From the NCBI GenBank assembly GCA_002449635.1, contig DJXF01000073.1, positions 1 through 13,805 on the forward strand: a DNA stretch of 13,805 bases, written 5' to 3'. The notes under the pieces were generated by a model. It saw only the letters and a list, made by a program, of their open reading frames with translations. It was not told the DNA's origin and made no database searches. This DNA is from Clostridiales bacterium UBA7011 (GTDB taxonomy: Bacteria; Bacillota; Clostridia; Oscillospirales; Butyricicoccaceae). Each line of letters begins with the position of its first letter. The first letter of the stretch is position 1. Position numbers and translations under genes: made by a program. Shown here piece by piece: positions 6,452 to 13,345 of this stretch.

Positions 6452-7399
6452 TTAATCTTCATTCTTGGCAAGGGACAGACCCATTGCCTCCAGCTTGAAG
6501 ATAACTTCTTCCAACGACTTCTTGCCGAGGTTGCGAACCTTCATCATATCGTCTTCCGAAGTGTTGATAAGATCTTCTACCGTGTTGATGCCGGCGCGCT
6601 TGAGGCAGTTGAACGAACGGACGGAAAGATCCAGTTCTTCAATGGTCATCTCAAGTACCTTATCATGCTGTGTCTCCGCCTTCTCAACAACGGTGGAATG
6701 AGAACCGATTTCCTCAGAGAGGTCGACAAACAGCGACAGATGGTCGGTCAGAACCTTGGCACCGAGGGAAACCGCGTCCTTTGCGGTAATCGTGCGGTCC
6801 GTCCAGACTTCCAGCGTCAGCTTGTCGTAATCGGTCATGTTGCCGACACGAGTGTTTTCAACTGTGTAGTTCACCTTATAGACCGGCGTATAAATCGAGT
6901 CGACCGGAATGACGCCAATTGCAGTCTGATACTGCTTGTTGCGCTCTGCGGAAACATAACCGCGGCCCTTGGTCAGCGTGATCTCCATGGACAGGCGCGC
7001 ATCACTCATCAGCGTTGCAATGTGCAGCTCCGGATTCAGAATCTCGACCTCACCGTCAGAGTGAATATCGCCCGCGGTGACAGTACCCTCACCGCTCGCC
7101 TCAATGTAAACGGTCTTCGGACCGTCACAGTACAGCTTTGCGATGATGCCCTTGACGTTCAGCACGATTTCCGTGACATCCTCCTTGACACCGGGGATGG
7201 TGGAGAACTCATGCTGCACGCCGGCGATCTTAATGCTGCTCGCAGCTGTTCCCGGAAGGGAGGACAGCAGAATGCGGCGCAGCGAGTTGCCGAGCGTGGT
7301 TCCGTATCCGCGTTCGAGCGGCTCAACGACAAACTTGCCGTAGGAACCGTCTTCTGCAAGGTTTTCGCAGTCTATGCGGGGCTTTTCAATTTCGATCAT
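6452..7399 (-). CDS. rpoA: DNA-directed RNA polymerase subunit alpha
   Basis: Alpha subunit: its N-terminal domain dimerises and nucleates RNA polymerase assembly, and its C-terminal domain contacts UP elements and activators. The 315 residues match Firmicutes alpha. The NTD (about 1-228) contains the conserved block GYGTTLGNSLRRILLSSLPG at 31-50 and the LTKGRGYVSAE segment at 142-152. After a linker, the CTD (about 251-308) reads ELDLSVRSFNCLKRAGI and RNLGKKSLEEV; R261 and N264 correspond to the DNA-contacting R265 and N268 of E. coli. The AAGGAGGG site lies 9 bases before the ATG. It sits between rpsD (59-base spacer) and rplQ, the usual alpha operon order. Confidence 0.99.
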   Translation of the reverse strand: MIEIEKPRIDCENLAEDGSYGKFVVEPLERGYGTTLGNSLRRILLSSLPGTAASSIKIAGVQHEFSTIPGVKEDVTEIVLNVKGIIAKLYCDGPKTVYIEASGEGTVTAGDIHSDGEVEILNPELHIATLMSDARLSMEITLTKGRGYVSAERNKQYQTAIGVIPVDSIYTPVYKVNYTVENTRVGNMTDYDKLTLEVWTDRTITAKDAVSLGAKVLTDHLSLFVDLSEEIGSHSTVVEKAETQHDKVLEMTIEELDLSVRSFNCLKRAGINTVEDLINTSEDDMMKVRNLGKKSLEEVIFKLEAMGLSLAKNED

Positions 7400-7458
7400 T
7401 TAATGATACCCTCCTTATCAGTCGGCGAAATAATGAAACAAACAAATGAGGGCAAATC

Positions 7459-8052
7459 TTACTTGGAATACAGCTCGACGATGAGGTGCTCCGCTACATC
7501 GTAGTCGATGTCATCTCTCTGCGGCAGAGCAACAACCTTACCTTCAAAGCTGTCCTTCTCGCGCTCCAGCCACTTCGGCGTGGACGTTGCGCCAAGCTCC
7601 TCGATCAGAGCCTTGAACTTTGCGGAAGAGCGGCTCTTCTCGCAGACAGCTACAACATCGCCCGGCTTAATCAGGTAAGACGGAATGTTGACCTTCTGAC
7701 CGTTTACGGTGAAATGACCGTGGGAGGTCAGCTGACGCGCCTCGCGGCGGGTCTTTGCAAAGCCCAGACGGAATACAACATTGTCCAGACGGCGCTCCAG
7801 CAGCTGCAGCAGCATTTCGCCGGTCTTGCCTTCCATCTTCTCCGCCTTGCTGTAATATCTTCTGAACGGGGTCTCGAGGACGCCGTAAATAAACTTAACC
7901 TTCTGCTTCTCATTGAGCTGCAGGGCATATTCAGACTGCTTTCTTCTCGACTGCTTCGGATTTCTCTTCGTCTCCTTGGAAACGCCCAGGACGGCCGGAG
8001 AAAGACCGAGCGTCTTGCATCTCTTGAGGATCGGCTGTGTGTTCTTTGCCAT
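7459..8052 (-). CDS. rpsD: 30S ribosomal protein S4 (zinc-free form)
   Basis: Primary 16S rRNA-binding protein that starts 30S body assembly; in several bacteria it also represses its own operon. The 197 residues show an N-terminal region with only Cys12, so the four-Cys zinc site of many S4 proteins is missing (C-minus form). The middle block VKFIYGVLETPFRRYY (52-67) and the S4 RNA-binding domain (about 87-147, with LERRLDNVVFRLGFAKTRRE at 85-104) are intact. The ribosome site AAGGAGG lies about 10 bases before the ATG. It follows rpsK by 18 bases within the alpha operon. Confidence 0.98.
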   Translation of the reverse strand: MAKNTQPILKRCKTLGLSPAVLGVSKETKRNPKQSRRKQSEYALQLNEKQKVKFIYGVLETPFRRYYSKAEKMEGKTGEMLLQLLERRLDNVVFRLGFAKTRREARQLTSHGHFTVNGQKVNIPSYLIKPGDVVAVCEKSRSSAKFKALIEELGATSTPKWLEREKDSFEGKVVALPQRDDIDYDVAEHLIVELYSK

Positions 8053-8070
8053 AGATCTGTGTCCTCCTTA

Positions 8071-8472
8071 TTAAACTCTTCTTCTCTTCGGCGGGCGGCA
8101 GCCATTGTGCGGGATGGGGGTAACATCCTTAATCATGGTTACTTCCAGACCGGTTGCCTGAAGTGCACGGATCGCAGCCTCGCGGCCGGAACCCGGGCCC
8201 TTGACATAGACCTCAACGGTCTTCAGGCCGTGCTCCATTGCAGCCTTTGCAGCAGTCTCCGCTGCGGTCTGTGCCGCAAACGGGGTGGACTTTCTGGAAC
8301 CGCGGAAGCCCATTTCGCCGGCGGATGCCCACGAAATCGCGTTGCCGTTCAGATCGCTGATGGTGACAATGGTATTGTTAAAGGAGGAACGGATATGAGC
8401 CGCACCCTTTTCGATGTTCTTGCTTACGCGGCGCTTACGAGAAACGGCGCCCTTTTTCTGTGCCTTTGCCAT
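8071..8472 (-). CDS. rpsK: 30S ribosomal protein S11
   Basis: Platform protein of the small subunit, next to the E-site mRNA path. The 133 residues include the family blocks AHIRSSFNNTIVTISDLNGN (25-44), GFRGSRKSTPFAAQ (55-68), GPGSGREAAIRAL and the C-terminal TPIPHNGCRPPKRRRV (118-133). Length is close to the usual 129. The AAGGAGG overlapping the rpsM stop serves as its ribosome site, with a fairly wide gap of about 12 bases. It is 17 bases downstream of rpsM. Confidence 0.98.
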   Translation of the reverse strand: MAKAQKKGAVSRKRRVSKNIEKGAAHIRSSFNNTIVTISDLNGNAISWASAGEMGFRGSRKSTPFAAQTAAETAAKAAMEHGLKTVEVYVKGPGSGREAAIRALQATGLEVTMIKDVTPIPHNGCRPPKRRRV

Positions 8473-8489
8473 TTTTCAGTTACGCCTCC

Positions 8490-8855
8490 TTACTTCTTCT
8501 TGTTTGCAATGGTCTTCTTCGGACCCTTGCGTGTACGGGCATTGGTCTTGGTACGCTGACCGCGAACCGGCAGACCGCGTCTGTGGCGTACACCGCGGTA
8601 GGAGCCGATCTCAACCAGGCGCTTGATGTTCAGCGCAACTTCACGGCGCAGGTCGCCCTCAACGGTATAATCATGAATGATCTCACGCAGCTTGATTTCC
8701 TCAGCCTCGGTCAGATCCTTTACTCTGGTATCCGGATTAATTCCGGCCTTGTTCAAAATTTCATTGGACAGCTTCCGTCCGATGCCGTAGACATAGGTCA
8801 GGCCAATCTCTACGCGCTTTTCTCTCGGAAGGTCTACACCGGCAATTCTTGCCAT
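8490..8855 (-). CDS. rpsM: 30S ribosomal protein S13
   Basis: Small-subunit head protein that contacts the P-site tRNA and forms intersubunit bridges. The 121 residues begin MARIAGVDLPREKRVEIGLT (1-20), continue with YVYGIGRKLSNEIL and the GDLRREVALNIKRLVEIGSY block, and end in the basic tail GVRHRRGLPVRGQRTKTNAR then KGPKK and IANKKK. Length is standard. An AGGAGGT precedes the ATG. It follows rpmJ by 23 bases, the usual Gram-positive alpha operon order. Confidence 0.98.
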   Translation of the reverse strand: MARIAGVDLPREKRVEIGLTYVYGIGRKLSNEILNKAGINPDTRVKDLTEAEEIKLREIIHDYTVEGDLRREVALNIKRLVEIGSYRGVRHRRGLPVRGQRTKTNARTRKGPKKTIANKKK

Positions 8856-8878
8856 TTATTAACGCACCTCCTGTGTGG

Positions 8879-8992
8879 TTAGCCCTGCTTCTGCTTGTGC
8901 TTCGGGTTCGTGCAGATTACCATGACACGACCCTTGCGGCGAATGATTTTGCACTTTTCGCAAATCGGTTTTACCGACGGTCTTACTTTCAT
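8879..8992 (-). CDS. rpmJ: 50S ribosomal protein L36 (zinc-binding form)
   Basis: Smallest large-subunit protein, 37 residues, reading MKVRPSVKPICEKCKIIRRK (1-20), then GRVMVICTNPKHKQKQG. The four zinc ligands Cys11, Cys14, Cys27 and His32 are all present, so this is the zinc-containing (C-plus) form, in contrast to the zinc-free S4 nearby. GGGAGGT lies 7 bases before the ATG at 8992. It lies between infA (81-base structured spacer) and rpsM. Confidence 0.98.
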   Translation of the reverse strand: MKVRPSVKPICEKCKIIRRKGRVMVICTNPKHKQKQG

Positions 8993-9073
8993 TGAAATAA
9001 CCTCCCATAGTAAGGTTGTGTCGACAACCGGACGCGGCACGATGCCGGACCCGGTACGGGTAAATACCCGGAG
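8993..9073 (-). other. Structured infA-rpmJ spacer with tandem stem-loops
   Basis: Seen in transcript order: CGGGU-AUUU-ACCCG (9070-9057), then CGGCA-UCG-UGCCG (9047-9035), then GGUUGU-CGAC-ACAACC (9029-9014), then the rpmJ ribosome site. The ACCCG at 9061-9057 can instead pair with a second CGGGU at 9053-9049, so two exclusive folds exist. No U-run follows any stem, so they are not standard terminators. I infer a regulatory leader for the rpmJ-rpsM-rpsK-rpsD-rpoA part; no known RNA family is recognised. Confidence 0.65.
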
Positions 9074-9298
9074 TTACTTGGATCTCCAGGTAATTCTGCC
9101 CTTTGTCAGGTCATATGGGGATACCTGAACGGTTACTTTATCGCCGGGCAGAATGCGGATATAGTTCATTCTCAGCTTACCGGAGATGTGAGCCTGAATG
9201 ACCGGCTTCGCCGGATTGTTCAGTTCTACCTTGAAGGTAGCATTTGGCAGCGCCTCTATGACGGTACCTTCCAGTTCAATTAAGTCCTCTTTTGGCAT
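9074..9298 (-). CDS. infA: Translation initiation factor IF-1
   Basis: OB-fold protein that binds the A site of the 30S subunit during initiation and supports IF-2 and IF-3. The 74 residues read MPKEDLIELEGTVIEALPNA (1-20), TFKVEL, then after a loop AHISGKLRMNYIRILPGDKV (36-55) and SPYDLTKGRITWRSK. Most bacterial IF-1 have 72 residues; here the loop NNPAKPVIQ carries two more. The frame is open upstream to 9406, but the family start and the GGGAGGA site 6 bases before the ATG at 9298 fix the start. It lies 132 bases after map. Confidence 0.98.
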   Translation of the reverse strand: MPKEDLIELEGTVIEALPNATFKVELNNPAKPVIQAHISGKLRMNYIRILPGDKVTVQVSPYDLTKGRITWRSK

Positions 9299-9430
9299 CT
9301 CAATTCCTCCCTTGGTCAAAAAGTCTACAGCCCTGCATATTTGCCAGGCCTCCCGCACAATGGACAAAAGCAGCATCTCCTGTCCGCAGCCGCGGCGGGA
9401 TCTCAAATGATGTGGGTTCGGTGCTTCGTG
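9299..9430 (-). other. Gene-free map-infA spacer with a nested stem-loop
   Basis: 132 bases with no convincing gene. On the transcript an outer UCCCGC/GCGGGA stem (9400-9395 with 9356-9351) encloses an inner GGACA/UGUCC stem (9385-9381 with 9366-9362). The infA ribosome site follows. No U-tract and no convincing promoter are seen. Many Clostridia carry a KOW-domain RNA-binding protein gene at this place; here none is present. Confidence 0.55.
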
Positions 9431-10198
9431 TCACCATTCTTCTCCGTTTTCCAGAAGAGTCAGAATATACGGCTCTCCCTCGGTGATTGCAACCGAATTT
9501 TCGTAGTGCGCAGACAGCTTTCCGTCCTTCGTCTTGACGGTCCACCCGTCAGACAGGCACTTCACTGCATACGTACCCACGTTTACCATAGGCTCAATGG
9601 CGAGGGTCATTCCCGGCAGAAGCCGCGCGCCGTGTCCTGGCCGCCCGAAGTTCGGAACTTCAGGGTCTTCATGCAGCTTCGCCCCTACACCATGTCCGAC
9701 ATAGTCGCGCACCAGCGAGAAACCGTGCGCCTCAACATACGTCTGAATGGCATGGGAAATGTCTGATATCCGATTGCCCTTGCGGGCAAACTTGATGCCC
9801 TCATAGAAACTCTGTCGGGTTACTTCGATGAGCTTTCTTGCCTCTTCCGACACCTCTCCGCAGGGGATGGTGGCGGCACAGTCGCCGTGGAAGCCGTTGA
9901 TGCACGCACCGACGTCCACCTTGACAATATCTCCCTCGTGAATGACACGGGACCGCGAGGGGATGCCATGGATCACTTCATCGTTGATCGAAACACAGGC
10001 GCTTCCCGGGAACCCCCCATAACCGAGGAAAGACGGGGTTGCCCCTGCCTGCTCAATGGTTCTCCGTACGATTTTATCGATTTCACCTGTGGTAACCCCC
10101 GGCCGGACAGCACGAGCCGCAGCGGCGCGTGCCGCTGCGGTGATTCGTCCTGCCTGACGCATAAATTCCAGCTCTTTGCCGGATTTAACTCTGATCAT
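9431..10198 (-). CDS. map: Type I methionine aminopeptidase
   Basis: Cytosolic metalloenzyme that removes the initiator Met from nascent proteins when the second residue is small. The 255 residues align closely with the E. coli enzyme: the His78 pocket residue (in HGIP), and metal ligands Asp95, Asp106, His169, Glu202 and Glu233. The blocks VKVDVGACINGFHGDCAAT (93-111) and YVGHGVGAKLHEDPEVPN (166-183) are intact. There is no N-terminal zinc-finger extension. The ATG overlaps the adk stop as ATGA and only a poor ribosome site (GGGGAT) precedes it, so it probably relies on translational coupling to adk. Confidence 0.98.
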   Translation of the reverse strand: MIRVKSGKELEFMRQAGRITAAARAAAARAVRPGVTTGEIDKIVRRTIEQAGATPSFLGYGGFPGSACVSINDEVIHGIPSRSRVIHEGDIVKVDVGACINGFHGDCAATIPCGEVSEEARKLIEVTRQSFYEGIKFARKGNRISDISHAIQTYVEAHGFSLVRDYVGHGVGAKLHEDPEVPNFGRPGHGARLLPGMTLAIEPMVNVGTYAVKCLSDGWTVKTKDGKLSAHYENSVAITEGEPYILTLLENGEEW

Positions 10199-10839
10199 CT
10201 CGTTTCAATCCCCAGTGCTTCGCAGGCCAGCTTCTTCGTGCGCTCGAAATCGTTGTCAATTTCGATGCTCTTGAGCTTGCCCAGCTGTGCATAGAAGCCC
10301 TTGACCGGTTCGGTCTGCTCGTGGTAAGTCTTCAGGCGCGCGAGAACGGTTTCCGGTGCATCATCCTTGCGGATGACAATCGGATCGCCGCAGTTGTCGC
10401 AGATGCCCTCCTGCTTCGGAGCCATGGCTTCGCTGTTGACATTGTAGGTAGCGCCGCACTTCAGGCAAACGCGTCTGCCGCTCATACGCCCGACAATAAC
10501 CTCGTCGGGAATTTCAATCGACAGTGCGCAGTCCATCGGTACAACCTTCTCCAGTGCCTCAGCCTGCGGAATATTGCGCGGGAAGCCGTCAAGGATGCAG
10601 CCGTTTGCACAGTCGTCCTGTGCCAGACGCTCCTTAATCATGCCGATTACAACCTCGTCCGGAACGAGATCGCCGGCATCCATATACTTCTTCGCGCTCA
10701 GACCGAGCTCGGTCTGATTTTTAATTGCTTCTCTGAGCATGTTGCCGGTCGAGATCGACGGAATGCCCATCTTCTCGATGAGATAAGCCGCCAGCGTACC
10801 CTTACCGGCGCCCGGAGCGCCCAATAAAACGAGTTTCAT
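10195..10839 (-). CDS. adk: Adenylate kinase (zinc-type LID)
   Basis: Catalyses ATP + AMP to 2 ADP in the cytosol. The 214 residues show the P-loop GAPGAGKGT (7-15), the AMP-binding STGNMLREAI (30-39), DGFPRN (84-89), and a long LID with four Cys (125, 128, 147, 150) as in zinc-binding Gram-positive enzymes. The frame extends upstream to 10884, but MKLVLLGAPG is the family start and the ATG at 10839 has AGGAG 9 bases upstream, so the shorter form is used. It follows secY by 50 bases and overlaps map by 4. A promoter-like sequence lies directly before it. Confidence 0.98.
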   Translation of the reverse strand: MKLVLLGAPGAGKGTLAAYLIEKMGIPSISTGNMLREAIKNQTELGLSAKKYMDAGDLVPDEVVIGMIKERLAQDDCANGCILDGFPRNIPQAEALEKVVPMDCALSIEIPDEVIVGRMSGRRVCLKCGATYNVNSEAMAPKQEGICDNCGDPIVIRKDDAPETVLARLKTYHEQTEPVKGFYAQLGKLKSIEIDNDFERTKKLACEALGIETR

Positions 10840-10855
10840 TTTTTCGATCTCCTCT

Positions 10856-10884
10856 ATTATAGCCGCTTCTTCCAAGAAATGCAA
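10856..10884 (-). promoter_or_regulatory. Possible internal promoter for adk-map
   Basis: TTGCAT (10879-10884), a 17-base spacer and a perfect TATAAT (10856-10861) on the minus strand, all within the 50-base secY-adk spacer. The predicted start, near 10849, falls inside the adk ribosome site AGGAG (10849-10853), which makes its output uncertain. Confidence 0.5.
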
Positions 10885-10889
10885 TGATT

Positions 10890-12173
10890 TTATTCAAGGA
10901 ATCCCTTATAATTTCTCATCATGAGCTGGCTTTCCAGCTGACGAACGGTCTCCAGAGCGACGCCGACGACAATCAGCACCGAGGTGCCGCCCAGCGCGAC
11001 GCTACTCAGGCTGGAGTTGATCGCACCGATAATCAGCGGAAGGCCTGCGACAATGCTCAGGAAAATCGCACCGAGGAAGGTAACCTTGCCAAGTGCTCTC
11101 GTGATGAAATCAGAGGTCGGACGTCCCGGACGGAAGCCCGGAATAAATCCGCCGTTTTTCTTGAGGTTGTTCGCAATCTCAACCGGGTTAAACTGAATGG
11201 CTGCGTAGAAGTAGCTGAACATAAAGATCAGCAGAATATACAGCACAATGTAAATCGGATTGCTCTGCGAGAACAGCTTGAAAATGCTTTCGCTCAGCGA
11301 ACCCGCTTTCGGATGAACCATCATCTGAATGGTTGCCGGCAGCGTCATGATGGACGAGGCAAAGATGATCGGCATAACGCCGGATGCATTGACCTTGATC
11401 GGAAGATGCGTCGACTGACCGCCGTACATCTTGCGTCCCACAACGCGCTTTGCGTACTGAATCGGGATCCTGCGCTCGGCGTCGGAAATAAAGACGACGA
11501 AAACGATGATTGCCAGAGAAATCAGGACAACCAGCGCTGCGACAAAGTAGCTCACGCCGCCGCCGCGAATCAGCTCGATCAGTGCGGTTGCCATCGCCGG
11601 GCCTCTGGATACGATGCCCGCGAACAGCAGAATGCTGATGCCGTTGCCCACACCGTTTTTGGTGATGAGTTCGCCCATCCACATGATGAGTGCGGTGCCT
11701 GCCGTGAAGGTCAGGACAATGACCAGTCCGTGCCAGAAATCGCTGTACTCAATGAGTCCGTTGCTTCTGAGCAGGACATAATAGGAATAGCCCTGAAGAA
11801 GACCGAGTGCCACGCCGAGATAGCGGGTGATTTCGGAAATCTTCTTTCGGCCCTCCTCGCCGCCGTCACGCACCAGGCGCTCCAGCGCCGGAATGGCGAC
11901 TGTGAGCAGCTGGATAATGATGGATGCGTTGATATACGGCGTGACCGACATGGCGAAGATCGTCGCATGCGACAGACCGCCGCCAGAAAATACGTTCATA
12001 AATCCGAGCACCGTGCCAGAGAGCTGATCAAAATACTCTGCCAGAGCAGCGATGTCGATATAAGGCACAGGAATTGCGGCGCCGAGCCGGAACAGAAGAA
12101 TGATAAACGCTGTGTAAATCAGCTTCTTCCGCAGCTCCGGAACCTGCCAGGCGGATTTTAAGGTTTGGAACAC
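10890..12173 (-). CDS. secY: Protein translocase channel subunit SecY
   Basis: Core of the SecYEG channel for export and insertion of proteins at the cytoplasmic membrane. The 427 residues contain ten expected hydrophobic segments, the plug-region start FSGGGLSHATIFAMSVTPYI, the cytosolic loop SDAERRIPIQYAKR, and the C-terminal signature GGTSVLIVVGVALETVRQLE then MMRNYKGFLE. I set the start at the GTG at 12173: it has GAGGTGG at 12180-12186 six bases upstream, and the protein then begins MFQTLKSAWQVPELRKK like other SecY. A longer reading from a TTG at 12209 would overlap rplO by 35 bases and add 12 untypical residues. It is one base after the rplO stop, so the two are probably coupled. Confidence 0.97.
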   Translation of the reverse strand: MFQTLKSAWQVPELRKKLIYTAFIILLFRLGAAIPVPYIDIAALAEYFDQLSGTVLGFMNVFSGGGLSHATIFAMSVTPYINASIIIQLLTVAIPALERLVRDGGEEGRKKISEITRYLGVALGLLQGYSYYVLLRSNGLIEYSDFWHGLVIVLTFTAGTALIMWMGELITKNGVGNGISILLFAGIVSRGPAMATALIELIRGGGVSYFVAALVVLISLAIIVFVVFISDAERRIPIQYAKRVVGRKMYGGQSTHLPIKVNASGVMPIIFASSIMTLPATIQMMVHPKAGSLSESIFKLFSQSNPIYIVLYILLIFMFSYFYAAIQFNPVEIANNLKKNGGFIPGFRPGRPTSDFITRALGKVTFLGAIFLSIVAGLPLIIGAINSSLSSVALGGTSVLIVVGVALETVRQLESQLMMRNYKGFLE

Positions 12174-12174
12174 C

Positions 12175-12615
12175 TTATACCACCTCGGCCTTTCCTCCCG
12201 CAGCCTCAATTTTCTCCTTGGCGGAGGCAGAGAAGGCAGCCGCCTGAACGGTCAGCTTCTTGGTGATTTCACCGTTGCCAAGGACCTTGACGCCGTCAAG
12301 CGTCTTCTTAACGAGACCGGACTGAACCATCTCTTCAACGGTAACAACAGCACCGTCCTCAAAACGGTTGAGATCGGAAACATTAACAACTGCGTGAACC
12401 GTGCCGAAAATGTTGTGGAAGCCACGCTTCGGCAGACGGCGTGCGAGCGGCATCTGGCCGCCTTCAAATCCCGGACGGACACCGCCGCCGGAACGAGCCC
12501 ACTGACCCTTATGTCCGCGGCCGGCAGTCTTGCCGTTGCCGGAACCGTGGCCGCGGCCCTTGCGGTATGCAGGCTGGGTAGAACCTTCAGCCGGTCTGAG
12601 ATCCTGTAACTTCAT
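12175..12615 (-). CDS. rplO: 50S ribosomal protein L15
   Basis: Large-subunit protein involved in late 50S assembly. The 146 residues begin MKLQDLRPAEGSTQ and carry the typical Gly/Arg/Lys-rich N-terminal extension with RKGRGHGSGNGKTAGRGHKG (18-37), then GFEGGQMPLARRLPKRGF and the C-terminal folded half. GGGAGGTG lies 6 bases before the ATG. It follows rpmD by 14 bases and ends one base before the secY GTG. Confidence 0.98.
   Translation of the reverse strand: MKLQDLRPAEGSTQPAYRKGRGHGSGNGKTAGRGHKGQWARSGGGVRPGFEGGQMPLARRLPKRGFHNIFGTVHAVVNVSDLNRFEDGAVVTVEEMVQSGLVKKTLDGVKVLGNGEITKKLTVQAAAFSASAKEKIEAAGGKAEVV
12180..12186 (-). promoter_or_regulatory. Ribosome binding site fixing the GTG start of secY
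   Basis: GAGGTGG on the minus strand, within the last codons of rplO, six bases before the GTG at 12173. Confidence 0.85.
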
Positions 12616-12629
12616 GTTCTACACCTCCC

Positions 12630-12812
12630 TTATGCGTTAGCCTCGACCTTGAGCAGGTAGCCGATCTGAGCGATCTTGCCACGAGTCTGCGCATTGTCGG
12701 GCTGAATGGTTACGTCATTGATAGTCTTGAGTCCCAGGGAATGAGCCGTGGCAATGTGCTTCTGCTTTCTGCCGTTCAGGCTCTTAACCAGGGTAATCTT
12801 CAGGTTTTCCAT
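12630..12812 (-). CDS. rpmD: 50S ribosomal protein L30
   Basis: Small large-subunit protein of 60 residues, standard length. It reads MENLKITLVKSLNGRKQKHI (1-20) followed by TAHSLGLKTINDVTIQPDNA and a closing helix/strand with GKIAQIGYLLKVE. The AAGGAGGGG site is 6 bases before the ATG. It lies between rpsE (17 bases) and rplO (14 bases), the standard spc operon order. Confidence 0.98.
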   Translation of the reverse strand: MENLKITLVKSLNGRKQKHIATAHSLGLKTINDVTIQPDNAQTRGKIAQIGYLLKVEANA

Positions 12813-12829
12813 GAACTACCCCTCCTTCA

Positions 12830-13327
12830 TTAAAGTTCGTCGACAGACTTGCCGCGGATTGCAGCAACCTGAGACGCGTCGCGAAGCTCCTTGAGACCCT
12901 CGATGGTTGCGGAAACAACGTTCTGCGGGTTGTTGGAACGCAGGCACTTGGTACGGATGTCCTTGATGCCGGCCATTTCAACAACGGCACGAACTGCACC
13001 GCCGGCAATTACGCCGGTACCGGGAGCAGCCGGCTTGAGCAGGACGCGGCCTGCGCCGAACTCGCCGATTACCTCGTGTGGGATGGTCGTACCCTTCAGG
13101 CTGACCTTGACCAGATTCTTCTTCGCGTCCTCGATGCCCTTGCGGATTGCATCCGGAACTTCAGAAGCCTTGCCCAGGCCAAAGCCTACGGTACCCTTCT
13201 GGTCGCCGACTACGACGAGCGCAGCAAACTTGAAAATACGTCCGCCCTTGACGGTCTTCGATACTCGATTTAATGCGACGACTCTCTCCTGATACTCGGA
13301 ATCGCCGCGATCATACTTACCAGCCAT
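12830..13327 (-). CDS. rpsE: 30S ribosomal protein S5
   Basis: Small-subunit body protein at the mRNA entry channel, linked to decoding fidelity and helicase activity. The 165 residues show the double-stranded-RNA-binding N domain with RVSKTVKGGRIFKFAALVVV (21-40) and GTVGFGLGKASEVPDAIRKG (45-64), then the C domain with VLLKPAAPGTGVIAGGAVRA (95-114) and the AGIKDIRTKCLRSNNPQNVV block. GGGAGG precedes the ATG by 7 bases. It is 18 bases after rplR. Confidence 0.98.
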   Translation of the reverse strand: MAGKYDRGDSEYQERVVALNRVSKTVKGGRIFKFAALVVVGDQKGTVGFGLGKASEVPDAIRKGIEDAKKNLVKVSLKGTTIPHEVIGEFGAGRVLLKPAAPGTGVIAGGAVRAVVEMAGIKDIRTKCLRSNNPQNVVSATIEGLKELRDASQVAAIRGKSVDEL

Positions 13328-13345
13328 GTGATAACCTCCCTCCGA

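Noticed and set aside
9300..9545. Possible small KOW-like gene between map and infA
   Set aside because: The open frame is mostly antisense-independent overlap with the 3' end of map in another frame; its translation shows no KOW motif and it has no ribosome site.
10884..12161. 425-codon open frame on the plus strand
   Set aside because: Mirror image of secY with the same charged-residue composition seen opposite membrane protein genes.
10890..12209. Longer SecY starting at a TTG at 12209
   Set aside because: It overlaps rplO by 35 bases and adds 12 residues not typical of SecY; the GTG at 12173 has a good ribosome site and gives the family N-terminus.
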